A stretch of DNA of 64,000 nt from an uncultured Croceitalea sp. GTDB taxonomy: Bacteria; Bacteroidota; Bacteroidia; Flavobacteriales; Flavobacteriaceae. The position numbers and the translations under genes are program-made. Below are positions 44,205-52,523 of this stretch, one piece after another. The notes under the pieces are model-generated. The model worked only from the letters and a program-made list of their open reading frames with translations, ran no database searches and was not told the origin of the DNA. The DNA lies in the NCBI GenBank assembly GCA_947503285.1, contig CANNDD010000005.1, forward strand, positions 124,001-188,000. The letters run 5' to 3'. Each line of letters starts with the position of its first letter. Positions within the stretch are counted from its first letter, which is position 1.

Positions 44205-45323
44205 TTATTTTAAGTTATTTAGAAAAGCTTTTACGGCTTCCCAATATTCTGCGGCATAAGGCTGTCCATTCCATAGTACACTTGAGCCATGACCACCTTC
44301 ACTATTTGGTATAAAATGGATTAGATTTTCTTTTTGTGGCACATCCTTGAGCAAGGTTTTTATTTGCGAAGCTTCTTCTTTTGAAGAGGTCATAAAAACA
44401 GGTTTCTCTAGTTTTAATAGTTCTTTGGATAATCCATTTGCGAGACCACTAAAACTTATAGCCGCATTTACGTTGTCATTTTTTGTTATGGATATAGCAT
44501 AATTAGCAGAGTAAGAACTTCCCCAAACTATCACTTTTCTGTTGTACTTTTTATTTAGGTAATCGATAGCTGCTTCTAATTCACCCTTAATCCTCTCAAT
44601 CATTTTACGTCTGTTTTCTGGAGAATTGTCTATTGGTGACCCTTTGTCTACGGTTTCATTATTATGCGCCGCAAATGTGCCACCGCCAGTTAAATCTATT
44701 GCTAAAGCATTAAATCCCATATCATTTAACTTAGGGGCGATATCTGAGTATTCATATTTATTATAACCGAATTGATGAAGTAATAAAATGACTGGTTTAT
44801 TGTTTTCAATATCATATAGTTCTCCAAAAACAGTTCTGTCATCTAAAGTTTTGAATGACACTTTTTTTGCGGGATATTTAGTAGTGAATTCGTCTGCGAT
44901 GGGTTGCTCGGCATCTTTGCCTAGTTTGCGCTCTTGAGCTTCTTTAATAAGTTCTCCTATAATTTTAATATCCTTTATTTTCCCTTCGGAATCTAAAATA
45001 ATTGACGATACTCTATCTTTTGTTTTAACATCTATAAAATCATAAAAAACGACTATTTCACTATCTGTATATTCTTTTATGGATACAGAATTAATTTCTT
45101 TAAAAACATCTTGAAAAACACGCTCTAAAAGTGCAGGTGATAGTCGCTCTTTTGGCAGAAAAGGAAGGAATTCAATTTCTGAACTAACAAAAGGCTTTAA
45201 AGCAGTTCCATTTTTTGCTTCAACTGATTGCTTAAAAGCTTCGAATTGTTCCGTATAGCTTTGTGCTCTCATACCCATTGATGATACCAAAGCGAGTAGT
45301 ATTAAAATGAGATTTTTTTTCAT
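44205..45323 (-). CDS. Secreted alpha/beta hydrolase with an N-terminal DUF3887-like domain
   Basis: 372 residues, cleavable signal peptide (ending MRAQ). Residues ~20-130 form a small cone-shaped domain of the DUF3887/NTF2 type (LLERVFQDVFKEINS); residues 140-372 are an alpha/beta hydrolase: PVILLLHQFGYNKYEY, nucleophile elbow VIVWGSSYSANYA, and catalytic histidine near SEGGHGSSVLW. The C-terminal motif HGSSVLWNGQPYAAEYW is repeated as a scrap at 50377-50490. Peptidase or esterase; substrate unknown. Confidence 0.8.
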   Translation of the reverse strand: MKKNLILILLALVSSMGMRAQSYTEQFEAFKQSVEAKNGTALKPFVSSEIEFLPFLPKERLSPALLERVFQDVFKEINSVSIKEYTDSEIVVFYDFIDVKTKDRVSSIILDSEGKIKDIKIIGELIKEAQERKLGKDAEQPIADEFTTKYPAKKVSFKTLDDRTVFGELYDIENNKPVILLLHQFGYNKYEYSDIAPKLNDMGFNALAIDLTGGGTFAAHNNETVDKGSPIDNSPENRRKMIERIKGELEAAIDYLNKKYNRKVIVWGSSYSANYAISITKNDNVNAAISFSGLANGLSKELLKLEKPVFMTSSKEEASQIKTLLKDVPQKENLIHFIPNSEGGHGSSVLWNGQPYAAEYWEAVKAFLNNLK

Positions 45324-45400
45324 AATTTATTGTTCTTGCAAAAAACTTAATAGATTAAAACATAAAGGCAAGAGTAATAAAGCTGTTCGTTTCATTGTAT

Positions 45401-45751
45401 CTACTCTATTTTCTTACCTGGATTATCTTGCCCATTTTGCTGTAGCGTAAGGCCTATGATATTGTCTTTGTCGTCGGCTCTAAAAATCACTTTTGCTTCA
45501 ACTACTTTTAAATAAAACTCGGTCATTGACGACGGAAAAATTTCAAATTTTGATTGCCCTGTCATTTGTACAAAAATGCGATTAGCATCCGTCGTAACAT
45601 CTATAATTGCACCTGGTGCCATTTCATATTTGCCAACGTAAGTTTTTAATGTTTCAATAGGGACTTTTACATCTGGAGTGTCTTTCTTATCCTGTGCAGA
45701 TGCGGTTAAACTTAGACATACAACACTTAGAAATACTAGTATTTTTTTCAT
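45401..45751 (-). CDS. Small secreted protein with a DUF3471-like domain
   Basis: 116 residues with a signal peptide (ending TASAQ). The mature part has the pattern of the DUF3471 beta-domain often found behind serine-beta-lactamase-type enzymes: LKTYVGKYEMAPGAIIDVT, then IFVQMTGQSKFEIFPSS and VIFRADDKDNIIGLTL. Here it stands alone. A related domain ends the cupin protein at 49063. Function unknown. Confidence 0.72.
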   Translation of the reverse strand: MKKILVFLSVVCLSLTASAQDKKDTPDVKVPIETLKTYVGKYEMAPGAIIDVTTDANRIFVQMTGQSKFEIFPSSMTEFYLKVVEAKVIFRADDKDNIIGLTLQQNGQDNPGKKIE

Positions 45752-45934
45752 TTTTATGAGTTTATAATTTGATACAAATGAAGTAGAAAGTTCATTTGCA
45801 AATCCTATGAAGTTATAAAGAGAGTATGTTTTGTTATGAGATGTAAAAAATATGTGATGTAGTAAATTTTGCTCAATTCATAACAAGAAAACCCTGTTTC
45901 ATAACACTAGCAGATTATAATTGGTGCAGAACAG

Positions 45935-45942
45935 TATCTTTG
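45935..45942 (+). promoter_or_regulatory. -7 promoter element (TATCTTTG) upstream of the LytS-type kinase
   Basis: TATCTTTG matches the Bacteroidetes -7 consensus exactly and ends 4 bases before the GTG start of the kinase. The transcript would begin at or very close to the start codon, suggesting a leaderless or near-leaderless mRNA. Confidence 0.5.
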
Positions 45943-45946
45943 ATTT

Positions 45947-46993
45947 GTGAAATTTAAACGTATAGAAATACTGCTGAATGTTTTATTCTGGGGATTCATG
46001 ACTTGGTTTTTTGTCTTTGGAAATGGTTCTATGGATGTAGTCGATATTGAAATTATTGACGGAAAAAAGCATAAAATACAAGTTAGAAATGCAGAGAAAC
46101 TAATTGTGCTTGCTATTACACAATTCTTGTTTATACTATTCTTTTATGCTGAATTGTATCTGATTCATAAACTTAAAAAGCCACAGGCAGTTAAAGGTTT
46201 TGTCCTAAAATCAATAGGACTTTTTACAATCACATTATTACTTTATGGCATATTAGTAACGGTAATATTTTTTCCTGATAACAAGGAGAATTGGGAGATT
46301 GATGGAGCTATATTTTTGAATATTTTTTATGTAGCAGTAGTTGTATGCTATGGGTTTACCAAAAAATGGACCAAGCACGAAAGAGAGAGGAAAGAGTTAG
46401 AGCTGGTTAAAAATCGAGCAGAATTAAATTTATTGAAACAGCAATTGCAACCTCATTTTTTATTCAATACAATGAATAATTTGCTATCGATGGTAAACCA
46501 GACAGATAACCCAAGATTAGCACAAAGTATCGATAAGTTATCAGCATTATTGCGCTATGTAGTATATGATACTAAGAATGAAAAAGTAGCTATTGCCGAA
46601 GAGATTAAGTTTCTTAAGAATTTTGCTGAATTACACCTGCTACGTTTTGAAGATGACGAAATTGACTTCAAAATTAAAACTTCAGGAAATTTTGATGCAC
46701 AATATATTGAACCAGGTATTTTCGTATGCTATGTGGAAAATGCATTTAAACACGGTGTACAACCTGAAGAAAATGCATTTATTACTATAGATATCGACAT
46801 ATCTAAAGAAGATACAGTTGTATTCCATATTGAGAATTCCATACCTAAAGTGCCTTTTACTACTAAAAGTGGAGGGTTTGGATTAAAATCTAATCAAGAG
46901 CGATTAGATTTAGCTTACCCAGATAAACATTCGATAGCTATTAAAAGTAATGGGACATACAAAGTTGAATTAACAATTAATACAGATGATTAA
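45947..46993 (+). CDS. LytS-type sensor histidine kinase
   Basis: 348 residues from GTG 45947. Four hydrophobic helices in the first ~145 residues, then a His_kinase domain of the LytS/YehU class: phospho-acceptor in LNLLKQQLQPHFLFNTMNNL (H in QPHFLFN), then CYVENAFKHGVQ (N box) and GGFGLKSNQERL (G box). It overlaps the response regulator gene by 8 bases, so the two are a coupled two-component system. Confidence 0.9.
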   Translation: MKFKRIEILLNVLFWGFMTWFFVFGNGSMDVVDIEIIDGKKHKIQVRNAEKLIVLAITQFLFILFFYAELYLIHKLKKPQAVKGFVLKSIGLFTITLLLYGILVTVIFFPDNKENWEIDGAIFLNIFYVAVVVCYGFTKKWTKHERERKELELVKNRAELNLLKQQLQPHFLFNTMNNLLSMVNQTDNPRLAQSIDKLSALLRYVVYDTKNEKVAIAEEIKFLKNFAELHLLRFEDDEIDFKIKTSGNFDAQYIEPGIFVCYVENAFKHGVQPEENAFITIDIDISKEDTVVFHIENSIPKVPFTTKSGGFGLKSNQERLDLAYPDKHSIAIKSNGTYKVELTINTDD

Positions 46994-47687
46994 GGCAATT
47001 ATAGTAGATGATGAACCAAAGGCAATTGAGTTAATAAGCTCATATGTATCTCATTTTTCTGAATTTCAATTGGTAAAGACATTTAGAAATGGCCTTAAGG
47101 CTTTAGAATTTATTAATGTCAATAAAGTCGATGTTATTTTTCTAGATATTAATATGCCTCATTTAAGCGGGTTGTCTTTATCTAAAATGATACCTAAAGA
47201 AACTGCTATTGTTTTTACCACTGCATATTCTGAACACGCAGTAGAGAGTTATAATGTTAATGCGTTTGATTACCTTTTAAAACCGATTAGTTTAGAACGT
47301 TTTTCTAAAACAATTACAAAATTGACTAGCGCCTTTAGTATAAATAATGTAGTTGATACAAATGAGTCCAGTAAAACAATTTTTGTTAAAAGTGGCCTTG
47401 AAACACATCAACTTAAAGTTGATGATATAAATTACCTTGAAAAAGACGGTAACTATATTTATTACGTGACGCCTCACAAAAAAATTATGGCAAGACAAAG
47501 TATTAGTGAGGCAATGCAAAACCTAACTACTGATTTTATACAAGTTCAAAAATCTTTTATTGTCAACTTTAAAAAAATTGACTCGATGACTCCCGATTAC
47601 ATTACTGTAGGTGAGATTAAGATACCAATTGGGTCTCAGTTTAAAAGTATATTAACGAAAAAAGTGAAATCTTACCCTAAGCGATAG
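46986..47687 (+). CDS. LytTR-family response regulator
   Basis: 233 residues: receiver domain (AIIVDDEPKA, phospho-acceptor aspartate in VIFLDINMPHLSG, FTTAYSEHAVESYN) and a C-terminal LytTR DNA-binding domain (INYLEKDGNYIYYVTP, FIQVQKSFIVNFKKIDS). Works with the kinase encoded just upstream. Targets may be the divergent secreted genes in the same island. Confidence 0.93.
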   Translation: MIKAIIVDDEPKAIELISSYVSHFSEFQLVKTFRNGLKALEFINVNKVDVIFLDINMPHLSGLSLSKMIPKETAIVFTTAYSEHAVESYNVNAFDYLLKPISLERFSKTITKLTSAFSINNVVDTNESSKTIFVKSGLETHQLKVDDINYLEKDGNYIYYVTPHKKIMARQSISEAMQNLTTDFIQVQKSFIVNFKKIDSMTPDYITVGEIKIPIGSQFKSILTKKVKSYPKR

Positions 47688-47795
47688 ATGGTAATTTTAT
47701 TCATTACATAGAACTTGCTAGACGTATTAATTATTCATTTCAATAATTATCGCAATAGTTTTGGAGCCTTCTTCTTTACTTTAAATTATAAAGAA

Positions 47796-48185
47796 TCAAA
47801 TATTAAGTTTATAATTTAAATTGACTTCATCTCCTGTCAGCCCTCTAAAGCCCCAATTGAAAGCTTCGCTTTCAATAATAGTAATCTCAATATCATTTAA
47901 TGAAATATGCAACTGCTCATTAATCTTTTTAATTAGCATTTTAATTAATCTTTTTTTAGTTGAGGACGTTCTACCCGATATCATCAAAATTTCAATAATG
48001 ATGTAAGCATCTGTCCTTCCTTTTGGATAAAGAAAATCATCTTTATCCAGATTAATGAATCTATGAAATCGCTTAGAAATAGGAAGCTGTAATGTTTCAA
48101 CAATACAATTGTGTATTATATCAGATAATTGAAGTTTAATTTCATTCAGATTTGTTCTTAAGCCGTAAATTTTAATTTGTGACAT
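47796..48185 (-). CDS. Tautomerase-family protein
   Basis: 129 residues matching the Tautomerase_2 group: starts MSQIKIYGLR (an extra residue pair lies before the expected N-terminal proline position, so a canonical Pro-1 is missing), middle ISGRTSSTKKRLIKMLIKKI and end EAFNWGFRGLTGDE, the family signature. Enzymes of the superfamily usually use Pro-1 as the catalytic base; here that residue is not visible, so activity is doubtful. Confidence 0.78.
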   Translation of the reverse strand: MSQIKIYGLRTNLNEIKLQLSDIIHNCIVETLQLPISKRFHRFINLDKDDFLYPKGRTDAYIIIEILMISGRTSSTKKRLIKMLIKKINEQLHISLNDIEITIIESEAFNWGFRGLTGDEVNLNYKLNI

Positions 48186-48194
48186 TAGTTTTGG

Positions 48195-49040
48195 TTATTG
48201 TTTGGGCCTAAGATTTTCAATAACCTGAGCATCTACCCAAAATATATCTACATTCTCATACTTGTCTGACCCTATATTTCTATTGAAAAAAAGGTATTTC
48301 CCGTCAGGTGTTACACTTGCAGAAGCTTCCCAAGCCTTTGTGTTTATTTTATCACCCAGATTAATAGGATTGCCCCAAGAACCATTTTGTAGGCGAAAAC
48401 TAATATAGATGTCTGAATCTCCGTATCCATCTTCTCTTTTACTATCAAATAGTAAGTAAGATTCGTCTGGTGCAATAAAAGGATGAAAACTTTTCCCCGT
48501 ATTAATACTTTTATTGAGTAACCTCGGTTCTTCATACGTTCCATTTACAAGTCGCGAATACCGAATATCACCAGTGAAGTCACGTTTGAATTCATCAAAA
48601 AAATAGGTGCCTTTAGAAGAGGCAGAAAGAGACATAATGGGTAGACTATCAAAAGGAGTGTCGAGTTTTTTTATTTCAGACCAGTCTCCATTTTCCTTAC
48701 GTTCCATATATCTTTTTCCTAAGAACATTATCTTTCCGTCAGGAGAAATAAAAGGTTGCCCTTTACGAGGAGATATGACTGTTTCTTTCCATTTATTGTC
48801 ATCATCTTTATAGACAACAAATTCTTGTTTTTTATTAGTTTCGCCAACTTGTCGTAGAAAATAAAACTCTTTCATATCTGGACTAAAAGTACCGCCGTGT
48901 TCCCATCCTCCTGTAGTAACTAAACCGGGAGCGAAAGCTTCAGGAATTGAGCCTGGAGGTTTTTGACCGAGATATGGATTTTTAGTATTGCAAGAGTTTA
49001 AAATTATTAGTCCTACTATTAATATTTTAATGATTTTCAT
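48195..49040 (-). CDS. PD40/TolB-like beta-propeller lipoprotein
   Basis: 281 residues with lipobox LNSC. Repeated PD40-type blades (GTFSPDMKEFYFLR, QPFISPDGKIMFLGKR, HPFIAPDESYLLFDSKRED, ASVTPDGKYLFFNRN) form a small TolB-like propeller. Such lipoproteins are common in flavobacteria; partner unknown. It starts 22 bases after the cupin gene, on the same strand. Confidence 0.82.
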   Translation of the reverse strand: MKIIKILIVGLIILNSCNTKNPYLGQKPPGSIPEAFAPGLVTTGGWEHGGTFSPDMKEFYFLRQVGETNKKQEFVVYKDDDNKWKETVISPRKGQPFISPDGKIMFLGKRYMERKENGDWSEIKKLDTPFDSLPIMSLSASSKGTYFFDEFKRDFTGDIRYSRLVNGTYEEPRLLNKSINTGKSFHPFIAPDESYLLFDSKREDGYGDSDIYISFRLQNGSWGNPINLGDKINTKAWEASASVTPDGKYLFFNRNIGSDKYENVDIFWVDAQVIENLRPKQ

Positions 49041-49062
49041 ACTATTTCTTTGTTTATAAATG

Positions 49063-50133
49063 CTACATTATCTTATTAGCAGTAACTCCCGCTCCTGGGA
49101 TTGTATATAGAGTAATGCTTTTAGGAGCTTTTCTACCATCCATATTGAAAATACAACGCGTATCCTCGCCGCTTACCCAAAACTTGTTTTGTTCATATGG
49201 CAATAAACTTATTTTTCTGCCAGATGCATCTAAGCTGCGGGTTCGTTCTAAAATGATTTCTTCATCTTTTCTGAAAATCTTTAGAAAGTTTTTATCATTT
49301 ATTTTATATGAACCGACATATCGATTTAATTCTTCCCCGCTTAGTGTTATGGTATGTACTTCTGATAGGTCTTTGATTGTATATTCTGCTTCAAATATAT
49401 TTTCACGTCCCATGTAAAATTCATCTTCGTTTACCTTATACCAATTGGCATTTGTGTCAGGCTTGTAGGCTGGTGTAAAGACATCGATCAATTGAGTTAA
49501 TTCATTTGGCATGATGGAATGAATATTTCCTTCATCTGCAGTAAGAATACTAACATCTCCACCTTTAACAACTTCATTTCCTACTTCCCTGATGGTGCAC
49601 TTTCGCAATACTTCTTTTCGCCCATTCTTTATAACTTCCCTTGTTGTTGAGAGTTGTTCGGTTATTGAATAATTTTTTGTCAACAAGTTTCCAGAAACAA
49701 CATTTATCACTCCAGTCATATCCGGATGGTCATGATGTGAAATATATTCACCCTTTTCAAATTGAAATAGAGATACCTGAAAGTCTACTTCCTTATGTAA
49801 GCGCGCAGCTTCGATCCAGTTTGGTGTTTTATTTTTAAAAGATTCAATTTCTTTTTTGACATTTTCAAATTCAGGGAAGTTGCAGTTAAGAAGTAATTGT
49901 TTTACCTGTTCAGTATACCTTTTCTGTTCCCAATGCGGTTTGTGTTGGGCTTTAGCTAGTTGTGTAAGACGCTCTAAAAAGGCATCCCAATTGAGACTAG
50001 TGTCTTTATACCATTTCCCAAAATGTGCGTTAGCCGACTGCGCATACGAAGAAATAGAATTAAGTTGCAAAGCAATGCTCGCAAAACCTATCGCACTCAG
50101 CTTGATAAATTCTCTTCGTTTGAAATCATCCAT
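49063..50133 (-). CDS. Tat-exported cupin related to cysteamine/cysteine (PCO/ADO-type) dioxygenases, with DUF3471-like tail
   Basis: 356 residues. The N terminus has a twin-arginine signal (FKRREFIKLSAIGFA). Residues ~70-230 are a cupin of the PCO/ADO thiol-dioxygenase type, with the iron-ligand motif in EYISHHDHPDMTGVINV and a later histidine in EGNIHSIMPN. In ADO and plant cysteine oxidases this fold adds O2 to a thiol. Residues ~270-356 (ELNRYVGSYKINDKNFLKIF) match the DUF3471-like domain. Export by Tat would fit a folded iron enzyme. Substrate unknown; the dioxygenase call is from motif resemblance. Confidence 0.65.
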   Translation of the reverse strand: MDDFKRREFIKLSAIGFASIALQLNSISSYAQSANAHFGKWYKDTSLNWDAFLERLTQLAKAQHKPHWEQKRYTEQVKQLLLNCNFPEFENVKKEIESFKNKTPNWIEAARLHKEVDFQVSLFQFEKGEYISHHDHPDMTGVINVVSGNLLTKNYSITEQLSTTREVIKNGRKEVLRKCTIREVGNEVVKGGDVSILTADEGNIHSIMPNELTQLIDVFTPAYKPDTNANWYKVNEDEFYMGRENIFEAEYTIKDLSEVHTITLSGEELNRYVGSYKINDKNFLKIFRKDEEIILERTRSLDASGRKISLLPYEQNKFWVSGEDTRCIFNMDGRKAPKSITLYTIPGAGVTANKIM

Positions 50134-50376
50134 ATTTTACCTTTAAATTTCAATCAATTTCTATTAATAAAAATTGACTGTCGTAGCTATTAATAAAAAC
50201 ACACAAGAGTTTAACCTTTCCGGTAAGTTTTTATTAAAGTTAATTTTAATTCAGGCCCGATTAGCCTGAAAGTGACGAGGCTATTTATTTATGTTATAAA
50301 AGCTACCAAAAATGGTATGGGTACTATTTATTAATGCTTGTTTTTGCAGTTTTATATCTTTTTAAATATGTCACTG

Positions 50377-50490
50377 CTAGTATTTTATAGCTATTAAAAA
50401 CAACTTCTTTAAGGCATCCCAATATTCATTGGTGCTTTTTTGTCCTGTCCAAGGCACATGCGAATCGTGTATCCCTGAAGATTCTAGAAT
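50377..50490 (-). pseudogene. C-terminal scrap of an alpha/beta hydrolase
   Basis: On the minus strand this segment reads ...GIHDSHVPWTGQKSTNEYW then DALKKLFLIAIKY and a TAG at 50377. It matches the C terminus of the hydrolase at 44205 (GHGSSVLWNGQPYAAEYW, EAVKAFLNN). The upstream part of the gene is missing: at about 50487-50495 the sequence passes into the truncated integrase. A deletion or recombination joined the two. Confidence 0.75.
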
Positions 50491-51500
50491 AAACTGCTGT
50501 TGATTCTTTCGTTGGTGAGCACCGGAAGCAATGTTTTAGAAACAATGGTAATTGGATCATCCACATATTTTTGAATAATGGATTCTGCTTTATCCAACAG
50601 GGGAATTTTAACGGGTGTTTTTGTTTTCTGTCTTTTGGTATATATCCACCTGCTACCATCTATTCCCAAAACAATGTGATTTGGTGTCAACTTTATGAGG
50701 TCTGCATAGCTAATTCGGGTATAACAGCTAAAAATGAACAAATCATGAACCCTATCCAGTCGTTCCAACGGAAAAGCATAAGTTTCTAGATTAGATAGCT
50801 CATTTGCATTTAAAAACTCACGTTGCTTGGTCTCAAAAGTGGGTTTCCATCTAATAAATGGGTCTTTGTCCAACCATTCCAAATGATAAGCCAAGGTCAC
50901 AATCTTCCGAAGCTTTTGAAGATGCTTCATGACAGTATTATGGCTCATAGCTTTGGGATACCCTTTTGGATAATAACCAATCAGAAAAGTTTCAAAATTT
51001 GAAATGAATTTGTAGTTGAGCTGCCTCAAGTGAATATCTGAGGTTCTAAGTTTTTTTGTAAAAAGCGATTGATATAATTTTCAGTGATACCGAAATTTCT
51101 AACGGTTCTGGAAGCTAGTGTTTTTTCAATTTTTTATTTTGTGGTAGATAAGAATTTCTTGAAGGGTTTTTGAGTTATCATCTTTCCCATTGTATCTGGC
51201 TTTGATGAGCTGAGCGGTAATGAACTGATTCTTATATTTCAATTCTTGATAGATCTCATACAGTCTAACGCGCACAGACTCAATATGATTGTTTATTTTT
51301 ATCAATTCAGTAAATGTTCCACTAGCCTTTTTAGCTTTAGTGTCCCATCGTTTAATTTCAATTTTTCTTTTTAAACCAAGGTTGGTCCGACGGCCATCTA
51401 CTGTCGCTCGTTCGAACAGTTCTGCCTTTCCATCAATGATACGTGATTTGTTTACCCAAAATAGGAAAGTGAAGGTGAGTGACGTTTTCATAGTTGTCAT
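50484..51500 (-). pseudogene. Broken tyrosine integrase (phage/ICE type)
   Basis: The 5' part (51500 to 51126) encodes an arm-type DNA-binding domain (ATVDGRRTNLGLKRKIEIKR, WDTKAKKASGTF). Between about 51135 and 51030 there are at least two frame disruptions, with pieces readable in different frames (TENYINRFL; KLRTSDIHLRQLNYKF). The next piece (51029 to 50484) covers the SAM-like core and the start of the catalytic domain (FIFSCYTRISYADLIKL, with the expected R and its GLSY-like motif as RISY), but the sequence stops before the HxxR, W/H and Tyr boxes. The protein cannot be active. Confidence 0.88.
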
Positions 51501-51710
51501 CTTTAAGGTTGAACATTAAGATGAAAGTCAAATCAACTATGGCTGGTGTTTTTGGCTAATCGTCAACACTGTTGACCGATTAAAAATCTGTTGACCGATT
51601 TGTTGACGTTTAAAACCAAATCAATTCAAACCGTATTACCGCCCAAAAACAACGAAACCTTGCAAATCATAGGTTTTGCAAGGTTTTCTATTCGTTTGGA
51701 GTTTCCTCCC

Positions 51711-51725
51711 AGTGACCTCGGCAGG
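51711..51725 (-). other. Candidate attachment core 3 (tRNA 3'-end-like)
   Basis: AGTGACCTCGGCAGG. Immediately downstream the sequence departs from any tRNA, so only ~15 bases of tRNA-like 3' end are kept. Closest core to the broken integrase. Confidence 0.5.
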
Positions 51726-51882
51726 ATTGTTTCATACCCTTTGAGCCCATTCCTGAAAATGCAATTGTGCATCGCAATTGCATTGCGGTTTTGCTATTTC
51801 TTTCCGATTACAAAAATCTCGTGGTTTTTGATACTCCATGAAATAACAAAACCCTGCATTTTCATACAGGGTTTGCGCTTTA

Positions 51883-51908
51883 AGTGACCTCGGCAGGGTC
51901 ATAACTTA
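51883..51908 (-). other. Candidate attachment core 4 (tRNA 3'-end-like)
   Basis: AGTGACCTCGGCAGGGTCAT followed by AACTTA, matching core 2 (41712) and its downstream flank up to GAATTACTCAC. Confidence 0.5.
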
Positions 51909-51975
51909 TATTTTATCTATTTGATATTCAAAAAGTTATGTTTTCAATATTTAAAACAGGCACCGAATTACTCAC

Positions 51976-52523
51976 CCGATTCTAATCTTATTTTAAAAGA
52001 ACCTATTTTATGTTAAAAGTACTTAAATTTTATTGAATCCACTGTCTGGATTTTACGGATATATATTATTTAATAAAGCCAAGTAACCTTATGGCGTAAT
52101 TCAAAAACCAAAAATTGTAGATTTATTGTAATTAATGTGTCTCATAAAAGGTGAATTAACGAAACTACTAAAAGAGACCTCGAATGGGACTTTTAAAGAA
52201 ATGGCTTTTCTCCCTTTTGAAACTGTCCTATTAAACGGCCTTTCAATAGAACTAAATCTACAAAAAATCAAACTCAGAGAATTTATGGTTTTGAGCTATA
52301 TTTATAACTTCACTATTACATTTCACAAACAACGAGTGACATTTTAAAAAAAACCATTGCAATCTACCATTTCTTTACTTTTTTTGTGGAATACTTCGGG
52401 GCTGTACCAGTAAATTAAGTTCTTCTCAACTTGAAAGATAACTTTATCCTTTAAAAGGGATCCTAACAACTTGTTGTGGGACAAGAAAGTTAATTGAGTG
52501 AAAAGCTCCCAAAAAATATTTAA
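51976..52523. other. Gap between island edge and second LytS kinase
   Basis: About 550 bases. A 70-codon frame at 52135-52347 (MCLIKGELTKLLKETSNG...) is preceded by TAGATTTA and is the only candidate gene; it has no recognisable domain and may be spurious. The rest, 52348-52523, is AT-rich with no hairpin I trust; it must carry the kinase promoter. Confidence 0.35.

Larger units (their letters stand above)
51535..51975 (+). repeat. Right imperfect direct repeat of proposed genomic island
   Basis: Aligns with 41340-41803 as described there. Between the integrase start and the first core lie GTCAAC (51562-51567) and GTTGAC motifs (51571-51576, 51590-51595, 51602-51607), a hairpin AACCTTGCAA...TTGCAAGGTT (51656-51685), core 3 (51711-51725) and core 4 (51883-51908). 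The stretch between cores 3 and 4 carries its own hairpin (AAACCCTGCA...ACAGGGTTT, about 51849-51873) and does not resemble the left counterpart. Confidence 0.85.

Noticed and set aside
52135-52347. 70-codon + strand frame after the island
   Set aside because: No recognisable domain and poor context; noted in the gap entry but not called as a gene.
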